Below are positions 34,388 to 43,732 of a DNA stretch of 64,000 nt, piece after piece. Source of the DNA: Flavobacterium erciyesense (GTDB taxonomy: Bacteria > Bacteroidota > Bacteroidia > Flavobacteriales > Flavobacteriaceae); contig NZ_JAGPXB010000001.1 in NCBI RefSeq assembly GCF_018069925.1, positions 594,423 through 658,422 on the forward strand, written 5' to 3'. The notes under the pieces were generated by a model. It worked only from the letters and a program-made list of their open reading frames with translations. It was not told the DNA's origin and ran no database searches. Within the stretch, counting starts at the first letter, position 1, and every line of letters begins with the position of its first letter. The translations under genes and the position numbers were made by a program.

Positions 34388-35941
34388 TTACAAATCAAAT
34401 TTAATTCCTTGTGCTAAGGGTAAACTTGTGGTGTAATTGATGGTATTAGTTTGACGACGCATATATACTTTCCAAGCATCAGAGCCAGACTCACGACCGC
34501 CACCTGTTTCTTTTTCTCCTCCAAAAGCACCACCGATTTCGGCGCCAGAAGTTCCAATATTTACGTTTGCAATTCCGCAATCAGAACCCATTACTGATAA
34601 AAACAATTCAGCTTCACGCAAATTGTTGGTCATAATTGCAGATGACAATCCTTGCGCTACTCCGTTTTGAATTGCAATGGCATTTTCTACCGTTCCTGAA
34701 TATTTTAATAAGTACAATACAGGTGCAAAAGTTTCGTGTTGTACAATTTCAAAAGTGTTATCAGCCTCAGCAATAGCTGGTTTTACATAACAACCACTTT
34801 CAAATCCTTCACCAGAAAGCACTCCGCCTTCAACAAGAATATTTCCGCCTTCGGCAACTACTTTTTCAAGCGCTTTATTATACATTTCTACAGCATGTGT
34901 GTCAATTACAGGACCAACATGATTATTTTCATCTAATGGATTACCAATACGCAATTGCTTGTAAGCAGACACCATGGCATCTTTTACCGTATCATAAATA
35001 CTTTCGTGAATGATCAATCTACGTGTTGAAGTACAACGTTGACCTGCTGTTCCTACAGCACCAAATACAGCGCCGATAACGGTCATTTTTATATCAGCGT
35101 CTCGAGTTACAATGATAGCATTGTTTCCACCTAATTCTAACAATGATTTTCCAAGGCGAGCAGCAACCGCTTGCGCTACAATTTTACCCATACGAGTAGA
35201 ACCTGTTGCAGATACCAAAGGCACGCGCTTATCGTTAGTCATCATTTCGCCTACTTTGTAATCTCCATTGATCAAACAAGAAATTCCCTCAGGAAGATTA
35301 TTTTCTTTAATTACTTCGGCAATAATATTTTGGCAAGCAATACCACAAAGAGGTGTTTTTTCAGATGGTTTCCAAACGCAAACATCGCCACAAATCCAAG
35401 CTAATGCTGTGTTCCAAGCCCAAACTGCTACTGGAAAATTGAAAGCCGAAATGATTCCTACCACACCTAGCGGATGGTATTGCTCGTACATTCTGTGTCC
35501 TGGACGCTCAGAGTGCATGGTTAAACCGTGTAATTGACGCGATAATCCCACTGCAAAATCACAGATGTCGATCATTTCCTGAACTTCGCCGTAGCCTTCT
35601 TGCAATGATTTCCCCATTTCATAGGAAACTAACTTACCAAGAGCTTCTTTATTTTTACGTAATTTTTCACCAAACTGGCGTACAATTTCACCGCGTTGTG
35701 GCGCTGGCATTGTTTTAAAAGTTTTAAAAGCCTCTGTCGCTGTTTGCAATACTTTTTCGTAATCAGCGGCAGTAGATGTTTTTACTTTACCTATTAATTG
35801 CCCGTCAACAGGCGAAAAACTTTCTAAAATTTCACCATTTGAAAAGGAGTTTTGTCCGGTTGAACTTCCTTCGTTTATATCTTTTATGCCCAATTGCTTC
35901 AAGGCTTCGTTCATTCCGAATTGATTGGCTATTGTTATCAT
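34388..35941 (-). CDS. amaB: antiquitin-type aldehyde dehydrogenase (ALDH7 family)
   Basis: A 517-residue aldehyde dehydrogenase. The catalytic cysteine is in GTAGQRCTSTRR and the general-base glutamate in LLELGGNNA. The C-terminal region (GGAFGGEKETGGGRESGSDAW followed by MRRQTNTINY and LPLAQGIKF; residues quoted in pieces) is diagnostic of ALDH7/antiquitin, which oxidises alpha-aminoadipate semialdehyde (piperideine-6-carboxylate) in lysine breakdown. The family assignment is firm; the exact substrate is inferred. No other lysine genes lie nearby. The symbol amaB is borrowed from Pseudomonas. Confidence 0.87.
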   Translation of the reverse strand: MITIANQFGMNEALKQLGIKDINEGSSTGQNSFSNGEILESFSPVDGQLIGKVKTSTAADYEKVLQTATEAFKTFKTMPAPQRGEIVRQFGEKLRKNKEALGKLVSYEMGKSLQEGYGEVQEMIDICDFAVGLSRQLHGLTMHSERPGHRMYEQYHPLGVVGIISAFNFPVAVWAWNTALAWICGDVCVWKPSEKTPLCGIACQNIIAEVIKENNLPEGISCLINGDYKVGEMMTNDKRVPLVSATGSTRMGKIVAQAVAARLGKSLLELGGNNAIIVTRDADIKMTVIGAVFGAVGTAGQRCTSTRRLIIHESIYDTVKDAMVSAYKQLRIGNPLDENNHVGPVIDTHAVEMYNKALEKVVAEGGNILVEGGVLSGEGFESGCYVKPAIAEADNTFEIVQHETFAPVLYLLKYSGTVENAIAIQNGVAQGLSSAIMTNNLREAELFLSVMGSDCGIANVNIGTSGAEIGGAFGGEKETGGGRESGSDAWKVYMRRQTNTINYTTSLPLAQGIKFDL

Positions 35942-36029
35942 TCTAACTTTTTTGATTAAAATTGTTATATTTATTTACAAATATATTGATTTCAGCTTGA
36001 AAAATACACTTTGGTATTTTATTTTGTTC

Positions 36030-36132
36030 TAGCCCCGGTAGTAGCGGCATCTCCCGATTTTAAAAAGCAAGGCTTTTTTGGCCGTAGTTTTTTTAATCGG
36101 GAATACAGCGGATGACGGGAAAAAGCTCCTAA
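36030..36132 (+). ncRNA. Flavo-1-like structured RNA element, copy C
   Basis: Starts tagccccggtagtagcggc and ends acgggaaaaagctcct; the internal stem tcccgatt (36052-36059) pairs with aatcggga (36095-36102). It shares its outer words with copies A and B. It lies between two minus-strand genes, so if transcribed from the plus strand it is a free-standing RNA. The comparison with Flavo-1 is from memory. Confidence 0.6.
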
Positions 36133-36138
36133 AAAAAA

Positions 36139-36678
36139 CTAGTCTTTAGAAACAAATTTAGGATCGGCCTGCATGACTGTGCCACATGAATCGCAAGTGC
36201 GCAAGCTTTCTGAATTATAGAAATGTTTGAAATGCGGCAAGAAATCTTTTTCGATATTGTAGAGTTCAAAATAAACCTCGTGCAATTTATGATTGCAGTT
36301 ATCACAAAACCACAGTAAGCCATCGGTAAAACCCTGACCCGCTCGTTTGCGTTCAATAACCAGCCCAATAGAACCCTCAGAGCGAACCGGTGAATGTGGC
36401 GTTTTGGCAGGATTGAGATACATATCGCCAGGATTTAATTCCATTTCGCGGCGCTCTCCATCTTCCTGAATAATTACTTTTATAGAACCTTCGAGTTGGT
36501 AAAATAGTTCTTCGGTTTCATTGTAATGGTAGTCTTTGCGGGCGTTTGGGCCAGCCACTACCATAACGATGTAATCTCCTGATTCTTGGTATAAATTTTT
36601 GTTGCCTACGGGCGGTTTGAGTAGGTGACGATTTTCATCAATCCACTTATTGAGGTTGAAGGGTTTTGCGATTGCCAT
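36139..36678 (-). CDS. nbaC: 3-hydroxyanthranilate 3,4-dioxygenase
   Basis: Opens the ring of 3-hydroxyanthranilate with oxygen, in the kynurenine route of tryptophan breakdown and quinolinate formation. The 179-residue cupin has metal ligands H51, E57 and H95 and, near the C-terminus, the second rubredoxin-like iron site C125, C128, C162, C165, as in bacterial enzymes of this kind. All key residues are present. No other kynurenine gene is in the window; the neighbour upstream in the genome is an aldehyde dehydrogenase of the lysine type, so the pairing is probably coincidental. Confidence 0.93.
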   Translation of the reverse strand: MAIAKPFNLNKWIDENRHLLKPPVGNKNLYQESGDYIVMVVAGPNARKDYHYNETEELFYQLEGSIKVIIQEDGERREMELNPGDMYLNPAKTPHSPVRSEGSIGLVIERKRAGQGFTDGLLWFCDNCNHKLHEVYFELYNIEKDFLPHFKHFYNSESLRTCDSCGTVMQADPKFVSKD

Positions 36679-36776
36679 TTTAGTATGAGTTTCAAAGTTA
36701 CTAAGCCACTAAGGTACTAAGATTTTAAATGAATCAAGCGACTAATTTTTACCAAAAAAGCGAAGACGCCCATGTA

Positions 36777-37877
36777 TTATTTTTGCTTGATCAAATAAAT
36801 ATAAACGGGAAAATGGTCGCTAAAACCAATTTCAGAGGATGAATGTCGGAGCGGATATCCTTTAAACTGACCACTATTTTGAATGAGAAAAGGTTTGTTG
36901 TAAATGCCCGCTTTCCAGAAACGATAGCTAGAAAAATCGGAACGAATTAAAGTCTCAGAAACCATTATTTGATCGAAAATGTCCCATGCATCACGATGCG
37001 CGATGGTTCCTTGGCCTTTTTGAGCCATTTCGTCAAAAGGGTTAAAGATGCCAAACTCTGCTACGAACGCTTTTTTGGCTTTGGCGCCAAGCCCAATTTT
37101 TACGCTTTTATTGTAGGGTCCGTCATTGAGATCGCCCATGGTGATGATTTTTGCTTCGGGATTAATACGCTGCAACGAATCGATTATTTTCCTGTTTAGC
37201 AAACCTGCTGCCTCGCGATACGGACTTGATTTTTTTTCTCCACCAGAACGCGATGGCCAATGGTTTACAATAATATGAATTTCTTCGCCCTCAAGAAATC
37301 CCGTCACTAACAACTGATCACGCGTGTATACTCTGTAATTTTTGGTATTTACCTCAGGATTATCATCCGTGATTTCAGCTGTTTTATCGGCAACCTCATC
37401 TTTTGTCACATTTCCTTTTTTGTAAATGTATAACGGGATGTTGCTGGAACTTGTGGGTTGGAATTTACTTTTTTGATACAAAAGTGCTACATCGATTCCG
37501 CGTTTATCGGGCGAATCAAAATGTACAATGCCATATTCTTTCTCTAGCAAAAGTGGCTGTTTGACTAGATCTTCAAGAACAGCTCTATTTTCAATTTCGC
37601 AACCTCCAATAAGAGTTGGTGAATCTGCATGCTCTCCGTTTCCAATTGAAGAAAGAACACGAGCTAGATTAGATAATTTTTTTTGGTATTTGTCATAGGT
37701 CCAACGTTGCAAACCTTTCGGTGTCCATTCCTCATCAAAAGTATCTGGGTCGTTAATCGTGTCGAATAAATTTTCGAAATTATAAAAAGCTACGGTGTGA
37801 ATGCTGTATTTTTTAGTTTGAGATGAAGCAATTATAGGCAGGCCGAGAAGAAGGAGCAACAGAATTCTAAACTTCAT
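36777..37877 (-). CDS. exported endonuclease/exonuclease/phosphatase family protein
   Basis: A 366-residue protein with a signal peptide (MKFRILLLLLLGLPIIASSQ) and the EEP fold: FYNFENLFDT at the start, IIGGCEIEN-type glutamate (TLIGGCEIEN), VNHWPSR, MGDLNDGPYN and a final FSDHFPVY. These are the metal-binding and catalytic residues of DNase I-like enzymes. Substrate may be extracellular DNA, RNA or phospholipid. The 98-base gap to the dioxygenase gene holds loose ctaag words only. Confidence 0.88.
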   Translation of the reverse strand: MKFRILLLLLLGLPIIASSQTKKYSIHTVAFYNFENLFDTINDPDTFDEEWTPKGLQRWTYDKYQKKLSNLARVLSSIGNGEHADSPTLIGGCEIENRAVLEDLVKQPLLLEKEYGIVHFDSPDKRGIDVALLYQKSKFQPTSSSNIPLYIYKKGNVTKDEVADKTAEITDDNPEVNTKNYRVYTRDQLLVTGFLEGEEIHIIVNHWPSRSGGEKKSSPYREAAGLLNRKIIDSLQRINPEAKIITMGDLNDGPYNKSVKIGLGAKAKKAFVAEFGIFNPFDEMAQKGQGTIAHRDAWDIFDQIMVSETLIRSDFSSYRFWKAGIYNKPFLIQNSGQFKGYPLRHSSSEIGFSDHFPVYIYLIKQK

Positions 37878-37972
37878 TGTTTTGTTTTTTTGAGTTACAA
37901 CGTACCGATAATCAATTACTTTAGGTTAAAAGTAGTAATTTGTATTGAATTTCGCATTGTTTTAGAAATGAC

Positions 37973-37980
37973 TATCTTTG
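37973..37980 (+). promoter_or_regulatory. -7 promoter element of the LD-carboxypeptidase gene
   Basis: TATCTTTG, 39 bases before the ATG at 38020. It allows the longer start that includes a signal-like N-terminus. Confidence 0.45.
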
Positions 37981-38019
37981 AAATTATAAACAAGCCCTTT
38001 TTTCAGTTAACGCCAATTC

Positions 38020-39021
38020 ATGACCTATTATACATTCAAGCAACCCACAAGACATTCTATTTTTTATTGGTTGCTATTTCTTATTTTTGTTTTTGAAACA
38101 TCATACAGTCAAGCTCAAACCACTATGATTACACCACCTTATTTGCAAAAAGGAGATACCGTTGCTCTTGTAGCTACAGCTCGAAAAAACATTGACAACA
38201 ACCTGCAACCTGCTATTGATTTATTACATAGTTGGGGACTTGAGGTTGTCATTGGAAAGACCATTGGCTTGGATAACAATCAACTTGCAGGAACTGATGA
38301 ACAACGCGCAGCCGATTTTCAAGCACAATTAGACAACCCAAACATCAAAGCAATTTGGTGCGTAAAAGGCGGTTATGGTACGGTTAGAATGGTTGATTTA
38401 TTAGATTTTACAAAGTTTAAAATGAATCCGAAATGGATTGTAGGTTTTAGCGATGTAACTGTTTTGCATAGTCACTTGAACACCTTAGGTTTTCAATCGC
38501 TTCACGCCATCATGCCACTTACTGCGCCACGAGCAACGCCGCAAGCCATAGAATCACTTAAAAAAGCGCTTTTTGGCGAATCACTTTCTTACCAAGTTGC
38601 CGCTTTTAGTAAAAACAAAATAGGAACTGCAACAGGACGATTGGTGGGCGGAAATTTATCGATACTCTACAGTTTGTTTGGTTCAGCATCAGCAATTGAT
38701 TGCACCGATAAAATTTTGTTTATCGAAGATCTTGACGAATATTTGTATCATATAGACCGCATGATGATGAACTTAAAACGCAATGGTTGCCTCGAAAGCA
38801 TCAAAGGAATTGTTGTAGGATCAATGACCAAAATGAAAGACAACGATATTCCGTGGGGGAAAAATGCGATCGAAATTATTGAAGATGTAACGCAAAAATA
38901 CAACATTCCGATTTTGTACAATTTCCCAGCCGGGCACATTCAAGATAATAGAGCCTTGATTTTAGGAAAGAAGGTTACACTAGACGTACAGGAAAAAGGG
39001 GGAACGCTTACATTTGAATAA
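38020..39021 (+). CDS. LD-carboxypeptidase (peptidase family S66)
   Basis: Removes the terminal D-alanine from muropeptide tetrapeptides during peptidoglycan recycling. Catalytic residues are visible: nucleophile S144 in VGFSDVT, glutamate in FIEDLDEYLY and histidine in PAGHIQDN. From 38020 it has 333 residues and an N-terminal hydrophobic segment ending SYSQAQ that looks like a signal peptide; from the second ATG at 38125 it would be a cytosolic enzyme of the usual length. The promoter position allows both. Confidence 0.87.
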   Translation: MTYYTFKQPTRHSIFYWLLFLIFVFETSYSQAQTTMITPPYLQKGDTVALVATARKNIDNNLQPAIDLLHSWGLEVVIGKTIGLDNNQLAGTDEQRAADFQAQLDNPNIKAIWCVKGGYGTVRMVDLLDFTKFKMNPKWIVGFSDVTVLHSHLNTLGFQSLHAIMPLTAPRATPQAIESLKKALFGESLSYQVAAFSKNKIGTATGRLVGGNLSILYSLFGSASAIDCTDKILFIEDLDEYLYHIDRMMMNLKRNGCLESIKGIVVGSMTKMKDNDIPWGKNAIEIIEDVTQKYNIPILYNFPAGHIQDNRALILGKKVTLDVQEKGGTLTFE

Positions 39022-39177
39022 AAAAAATTCCACCCTAATCTTTTTTGAAGGAGTGGAAGCCTATACGAAAGAAGTTTGAGGACTTATGCAGTACATTAAA
39101 TTCTGTTTTTTTCATTGATGAATTTTAGTTGCAGAAGTTAAAAACTTTAAACCTCAAACTTGAAACAAAATTTTTAA

Positions 39178-39537
39178 ATGGCTGAACACAACGAACTTGG
39201 TAAACTTGGCGAAGAAATGGCTGTTGAATTCCTGCAAAAGGAAGGCTATACTATTTTACAAACCAATTATACGTTTCAAAAAGCAGAAATTGACATCCTC
39301 GCTCAAAAAGCAGGTGTTCTTGCTGTAGTCGAAGTAAAAACAAGATCTTCCCTAGATTTTGGATTACCTCAGGATTTTGTGAAGCCAAAAAAAATACAAC
39401 TACTAGTAAAGGCTGTCGATGCTTTTGTCACTCAAAATGATCTTGACCTAGAGGTACGTTTTGATATCATCGCCATTCATAAAAACGATAAATCTTTTGT
39501 TATTGAGCATCTTACCGATGCCTTTTATCATTTTTAA
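39178..39537 (+). CDS. YraN family endonuclease-like protein (UPF0102)
   Basis: A 119-residue protein with the YraN signature: HNELGKLGEEMAVEFLQKEGY at the start and the nuclease-like core AEIDILAQKAGVLAVVEVKTR, in which E, D, E and K form a restriction-endonuclease-type site. A role in DNA processing is presumed from the fold. It stands between the LD-carboxypeptidase and an ACT-like protein gene. Confidence 0.9.
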   Translation: MAEHNELGKLGEEMAVEFLQKEGYTILQTNYTFQKAEIDILAQKAGVLAVVEVKTRSSLDFGLPQDFVKPKKIQLLVKAVDAFVTQNDLDLEVRFDIIAIHKNDKSFVIEHLTDAFYHF

Positions 39538-39558
39538 TCACTTTTTTACTTTGTTATA

Positions 39559-39590
39559 TTTGTAACAAATTGTTTTTTTATTTATCTTTG
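39559..39590 (+). promoter_or_regulatory. Bacteroidota-type promoter
   Basis: TTTG (39559-39562), 20 bases, TATCTTTG (39583-39590), leading to the gene at 39647. Confidence 0.65.
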
Positions 39591-39646
39591 CGTTCAAATT
39601 ACACAGTAACTACATACAACGCAACTACAAATTAAAAAAATCCACC

Positions 39647-40303
39647 ATGAAAACTGTTTCTTCAATTGTTGAAAATTACATCAAAACAAAACCTTTTTTA
39701 CTAAATGCTTTATCACTAGGTATTATCAATTTGACTTCGTTATCACGTAATATCATGACAGAATTAGAAGCTGATTTTGGTAAAGAAGTGAAGCAAGGTG
39801 CTGTAGTTATGGCATTAAAAAGATTAACAGAGGAATTGGATTTTAGACTCAACCACAAGATTAATAAAGTCATCAAAAATATTGGCGAAATCACCGTGCG
39901 ATCAGCTCTTACGGATTATACTTTTGCAGCCTCAGAAACAGTTTTGAACAAACAGGCTGATTTAATTGCGGATATCAACGCATTACCAGATATTTTTTAT
40001 ACTTCATCAAGAGGAGTAAACGAAACAAATATTGTAGTGAGCAACAGCATCAATCATCTTGTAGACAAACATTTTGCAAACGAAAAACTGATCCAGAAAC
40101 TAGATGATCTGGCCTCGATTACTGTAAAATTACCTAAAGAAAACATTGTAGTTCCTGGAATTTACTATTTCATTTTTCAGCGCTTGGCTTGGGAAGGAAT
40201 TATTATCAACGAGGTAATTTCGACATCAAACGAGTTCACTATTTTAGTAAGTGAAGAACAAGTGGATGTGGCTTTTAAAGTGATAAAGGATTTGAAGAAT
40301 TAA
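39647..40303 (+). CDS. conserved protein with two ACT-like segments, unknown function
   Basis: A 218-residue soluble protein. The C-terminal half (VKLPKENIVVPGIYYFIFQRLAWEGIIINEVISTSNEFTILVSEE) has the beta-alpha-beta pattern of the ACT domain found in aspartate kinases, and the N-terminal half is helical with a possible helix-turn-helix (SLGIINLTSLSRNIMTELE). Homologues are sometimes labelled as aspartate kinase, but no kinase domain is present. It could be an amino-acid-sensing regulator; that is inference. It has its own promoter and ends at a strong hairpin. Confidence 0.65.
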   Translation: MKTVSSIVENYIKTKPFLLNALSLGIINLTSLSRNIMTELEADFGKEVKQGAVVMALKRLTEELDFRLNHKINKVIKNIGEITVRSALTDYTFAASETVLNKQADLIADINALPDIFYTSSRGVNETNIVVSNSINHLVDKHFANEKLIQKLDDLASITVKLPKENIVVPGIYYFIFQRLAWEGIIINEVISTSNEFTILVSEEQVDVAFKVIKDLKN

Positions 40304-40321
40304 AAACATTCTACAATAATT

Positions 40322-40354
40322 AAAGCTTCCAGCCTTTGGAAGGCTGGAAGCTTT
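40322..40354. terminator. hairpin terminator between convergent genes
   Basis: Perfect 15-bp stem aaagcttccagcctt / aaggctggaagcttt with loop tgg. T runs are short, but the position between convergent genes and stem strength fit a terminator. Confidence 0.8.
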
Positions 40355-40363
40355 GAAAATTTT

Positions 40364-43300
40364 TTACTCCCCACCCAACATCTCCATCAATTCCAAGCAC
40401 TTGCGAGTGGTTTTAGCGTCATCAAAGGTTAAGAGCAAACGTAATCCTGCTGGAGTTTGCTTTTCTTTCATTCGACAAATAGCGCTATTTTTTTGAACAA
40501 AATTCACAACTTGCATAAATCGCTTGGATTGGTAATAATCCGATTGTTGATCAGAAACAAAATAACCAATCATCTTACCTTGCTTCAATACCAATTTCTC
40601 AATTCCTATTCGTGTAGCGATCCATTTAATACGAATACTATTCATCAACGCTTTGGCACGTGGAGGCATAGGTCCAAAACGATCAATCAATTTATTTTGA
40701 AATATAATTAATTCTTCTTCATTTTTGATGGCTCCCAACTCATTGTATAGACTCAAACGTTCCGATACATTATTGATGTATTCATCGGAAAACAACAATT
40801 CAAAATCAGTATCTATTTGAAGGTCTTTTACATATTCCTTGGTTTCAATATTATTTTCTTCTGGATATAAATCTTTGAATTCGTTTTCTTTCAACTCATC
40901 GATAGCCTCGTTCATGATTTTTTGATACGTATCAAAACCAATTTCGTTAATGAAACCGCTTTGTTCACCGCCCAATAAATCTCCTGCACCACGAATCTCT
41001 AAATCTTTCATGGCAATGTTAAATCCGCTGCCCAATTCACTAAACTGTTCCAAGGCTTGAATACGTTTACGAGCATCTTCGGTCATACTTGAATAAGGCG
41101 GACAGATAAAATAACAAAACGCTTTCTTGTTGCTACGCCCTACTCGACCACGCATTTGATGCAAATCAGACAGTCCGAAATTATTGGCATTATTGATAAA
41201 AATCGTGTTCGCATTTGGAACATCCAATCCGCTTTCGATAATGGTTGTTGCTACTAAAACATCAAATTCACCGTTCATGAAAGCCAACATCAATTCTTCA
41301 AGTTTTTTACCATCCATTTGACCGTGACCTATTCCTACTCTGGCATTGGGAACCAAACGCTGAATCATTCCGGCTACTTCCTTAATATTTTCTATTCGGT
41401 TATTGATAAAGAAAACCTGTCCGTTACGCTGAATTTCATACGAAATAGCATCTCGAATAGTCTCTTCGCTAAAGCCAACCACATTCGTTTCAATAGGATA
41501 TCTATTAGGCGGCGGAGTCGTAATCACCGATAAATCTCGGGCTGCCATCAATGAAAACTGTAAGGTTCTCGGGATTGGCGTTGCTGTTAGTGTTAAGGTA
41601 TCAACATTCGCAGCAATGGTTTTCAGTTTGTCTTTTACGTTGACACCAAATTTTTGTTCCTCATCTACAATTAACAGTCCAAGGTCTTTAAAAACTACAT
41701 TTTTGTTAACCAATTGATGAGTTCCTATGACAATATCAAGTTTTCCTTCGGCTAATAATTTTAGTGTTTCGGCTTTTTGTTTGGCAGTTCTAAAACGGTT
41801 TAAATACCCAATTGATACCGGCATATCTTTCAATCGCTCGCTAAAAGTTCTATAATGTTGGTAAGCCAAAATGGTTGTAGGAACCAAAACAGCAACTTGT
41901 TTGCTATTATCAACTGCTTTGAAAGCCGCTCGAATAGCTACTTCGGTTTTACCAAAACCAACATCACCACAAACCAAGCGATCCATCGGACGGTCGCTTT
42001 CCATATCTGCTTTTACCTCAGCCGTTGATTTAGTTTGGTCGGGCGTATCTTCGTAAATGAACGAGCTTTCTAACTCATTTTGCAAGTAACTGTCAGGCGC
42101 GTATTGAAACCCTTTTTCGAGTCTTCTTTTGGCGTAAAGCTGAATCAAATTGAAGGCAATATGTTTGACACGCGCTTTGGTTTTTTGTTTTAAAACCTTC
42201 CAAGCGTTAGAGCCTAGCTTATAAATTTTGGGTGGCGTTCCGTCTTTTCCGTTGTATTTTGAAATTTTATGGAGCGAGTGAATGCTTACGTACACAATGT
42301 CATTATCTGCATACACGAGCTTGATGGCTTCTTGTGTTTTACCTTCTACTTGTATTTTTTGCAAACCTCCAAAACGGCCTATTCCGTGGTCAATATGCGT
42401 AACATAATCGCCTACCGAAAGTGTTGTCAGTTCTTTTAAAGTTATATTTTGCTTTTTTGAATAGCCATTTTTGATGTTGAATTTATGGTAGCGTTCAAAA
42501 ATTTGATGGTCTGTGTAGCACGTAATTTGGTTTTCTTCGTCAATAAAACCTTGATACAAGGGCAAAACAACAGTATTGTATTGCTTACGGATATTCTCAG
42601 AATTGGCTTCGTCTAAGGTTTCGAAGATATCGTGAAAACGCTTGGCTTGCGCATCATTTGAACAAAACAAATAATTTTTGAAACCGTTAAAATGATTTTC
42701 ATTCAAATTATTCAGCAACAAATCAAATTGTTTATTAAACGATGGTTGTGGCTTGATATGGAATTCCCATTTTTGAGTAGTTCTAAAAATAGCCTTAGTA
42801 TTGAACTCAATAATCGAAAAATCCAGCGAGCGCTTGATGAATTGCGTTTGGTTCAAAAACAATTGCTCCGGCTCACTGCGTTTAATTTCTTGCGATAATT
42901 TAGCAAAAGCGGTTTCGGCACGAGCAAATTGTTTGTCTAACTCTGTGCATAAATTTTCAGTGTTTTGAATACAAATAACCGTTTGCTCTGAGATATAATC
43001 TAGAAAACTTTCACGGTTTTCTTGAAAGACTTTGTTTTCGACATTGGGAATAATAGCAATTTTTTTCTGCGGCAAAATAGATAACTGCGTCGCTACATCA
43101 AAAGTACGAATGCTCTCGACCTCATCACCAAAAAATTCAATTCGGTACGGATTATCATTCGAGAAAGAAAACACATCGACGATACCGCCACGAACAGAAA
43201 ACTCGCCCGGTTCGGTAATAAAATCGACTCTTTTGAATTCGTATTCAAATAAAACTTCGTTTATAAAATCGATAGAAATTTTGTCACCCACCGCCACTTT

Positions 43301-43732
43301 TAAAGTATTAGTGTCTAATTGCTTTCTAGTCACTACCTTTTCAAACAAAGCCTCCGGATAGGTAACAATTAGCGCTGGTTTTTTACGAGAGTTGATGCGG
43401 TTCAAAACTTCAGCTCTAAGCAAAACATTGGCATTATCGGTATCCTCAAGCTCGTATGGCCTACGAAACGACGCGGGATAAAACAACACATCTTGCTCGC
43501 CCACCATTTGTTCCAGATCATTCAAATAATAAGCTGCTTCTTCTTTGTCATTGAGCACTACTAAAAACGGAAGCTCCGCCTTTTTAAAAACAGCACGCAA
43601 AACAAAGGAAAGAGATGATCCCACCAAGCCCGAAAGCTGCATTTTTACCTGATTTTTTTCGAGTAAGCGCGCTGCAATTTGTATGGTTTTGGGAGCAGTA
43701 TCGTAGGTTTGGTATAAAACTGATTTACTCAA
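40364..43732 (-). CDS. mfd: transcription-repair coupling factor
   Basis: A 1122-residue ATP-dependent translocase that removes RNA polymerase stalled at DNA lesions and recruits UvrA. Order of domains: UvrB-like N-terminal region (YYLNDLEQMVGEQDVLFYPASF), RNA-polymerase-interaction domain with the CarD-like fold (SVGDYVTHIDHGIGRFGGL), RecG-like translocase with Walker A GDVGFGKTE and DEEQ box (VDEEQKFGV), motif VI MRGRVGRS and the C-terminal D7 regulatory domain. Length is normal. Its start overlaps the end of the upstream lipoprotein gene by 8 bases. Confidence 0.96.
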   Translation of the reverse strand: MSKSVLYQTYDTAPKTIQIAARLLEKNQVKMQLSGLVGSSLSFVLRAVFKKAELPFLVVLNDKEEAAYYLNDLEQMVGEQDVLFYPASFRRPYELEDTDNANVLLRAEVLNRINSRKKPALIVTYPEALFEKVVTRKQLDTNTLKVAVGDKISIDFINEVLFEYEFKRVDFITEPGEFSVRGGIVDVFSFSNDNPYRIEFFGDEVESIRTFDVATQLSILPQKKIAIIPNVENKVFQENRESFLDYISEQTVICIQNTENLCTELDKQFARAETAFAKLSQEIKRSEPEQLFLNQTQFIKRSLDFSIIEFNTKAIFRTTQKWEFHIKPQPSFNKQFDLLLNNLNENHFNGFKNYLFCSNDAQAKRFHDIFETLDEANSENIRKQYNTVVLPLYQGFIDEENQITCYTDHQIFERYHKFNIKNGYSKKQNITLKELTTLSVGDYVTHIDHGIGRFGGLQKIQVEGKTQEAIKLVYADNDIVYVSIHSLHKISKYNGKDGTPPKIYKLGSNAWKVLKQKTKARVKHIAFNLIQLYAKRRLEKGFQYAPDSYLQNELESSFIYEDTPDQTKSTAEVKADMESDRPMDRLVCGDVGFGKTEVAIRAAFKAVDNSKQVAVLVPTTILAYQHYRTFSERLKDMPVSIGYLNRFRTAKQKAETLKLLAEGKLDIVIGTHQLVNKNVVFKDLGLLIVDEEQKFGVNVKDKLKTIAANVDTLTLTATPIPRTLQFSLMAARDLSVITTPPPNRYPIETNVVGFSEETIRDAISYEIQRNGQVFFINNRIENIKEVAGMIQRLVPNARVGIGHGQMDGKKLEELMLAFMNGEFDVLVATTIIESGLDVPNANTIFINNANNFGLSDLHQMRGRVGRSNKKAFCYFICPPYSSMTEDARKRIQALEQFSELGSGFNIAMKDLEIRGAGDLLGGEQSGFINEIGFDTYQKIMNEAIDELKENEFKDLYPEENNIETKEYVKDLQIDTDFELLFSDEYINNVSERLSLYNELGAIKNEEELIIFQNKLIDRFGPMPPRAKALMNSIRIKWIATRIGIEKLVLKQGKMIGYFVSDQQSDYYQSKRFMQVVNFVQKNSAICRMKEKQTPAGLRLLLTFDDAKTTRKCLELMEMLGGE

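Noticed and set aside
34388..36678. Kynurenine operon formed by the aldehyde dehydrogenase and the 3-hydroxyanthranilate dioxygenase
   Set aside because: The dehydrogenase has the antiquitin C-terminus (lysine pathway) rather than that of aminomuconate semialdehyde dehydrogenase, and an RNA element separates the genes.
39647..40303. Aspartate kinase
   Set aside because: Only ACT-like strands are visible; there is no amino-acid kinase domain.
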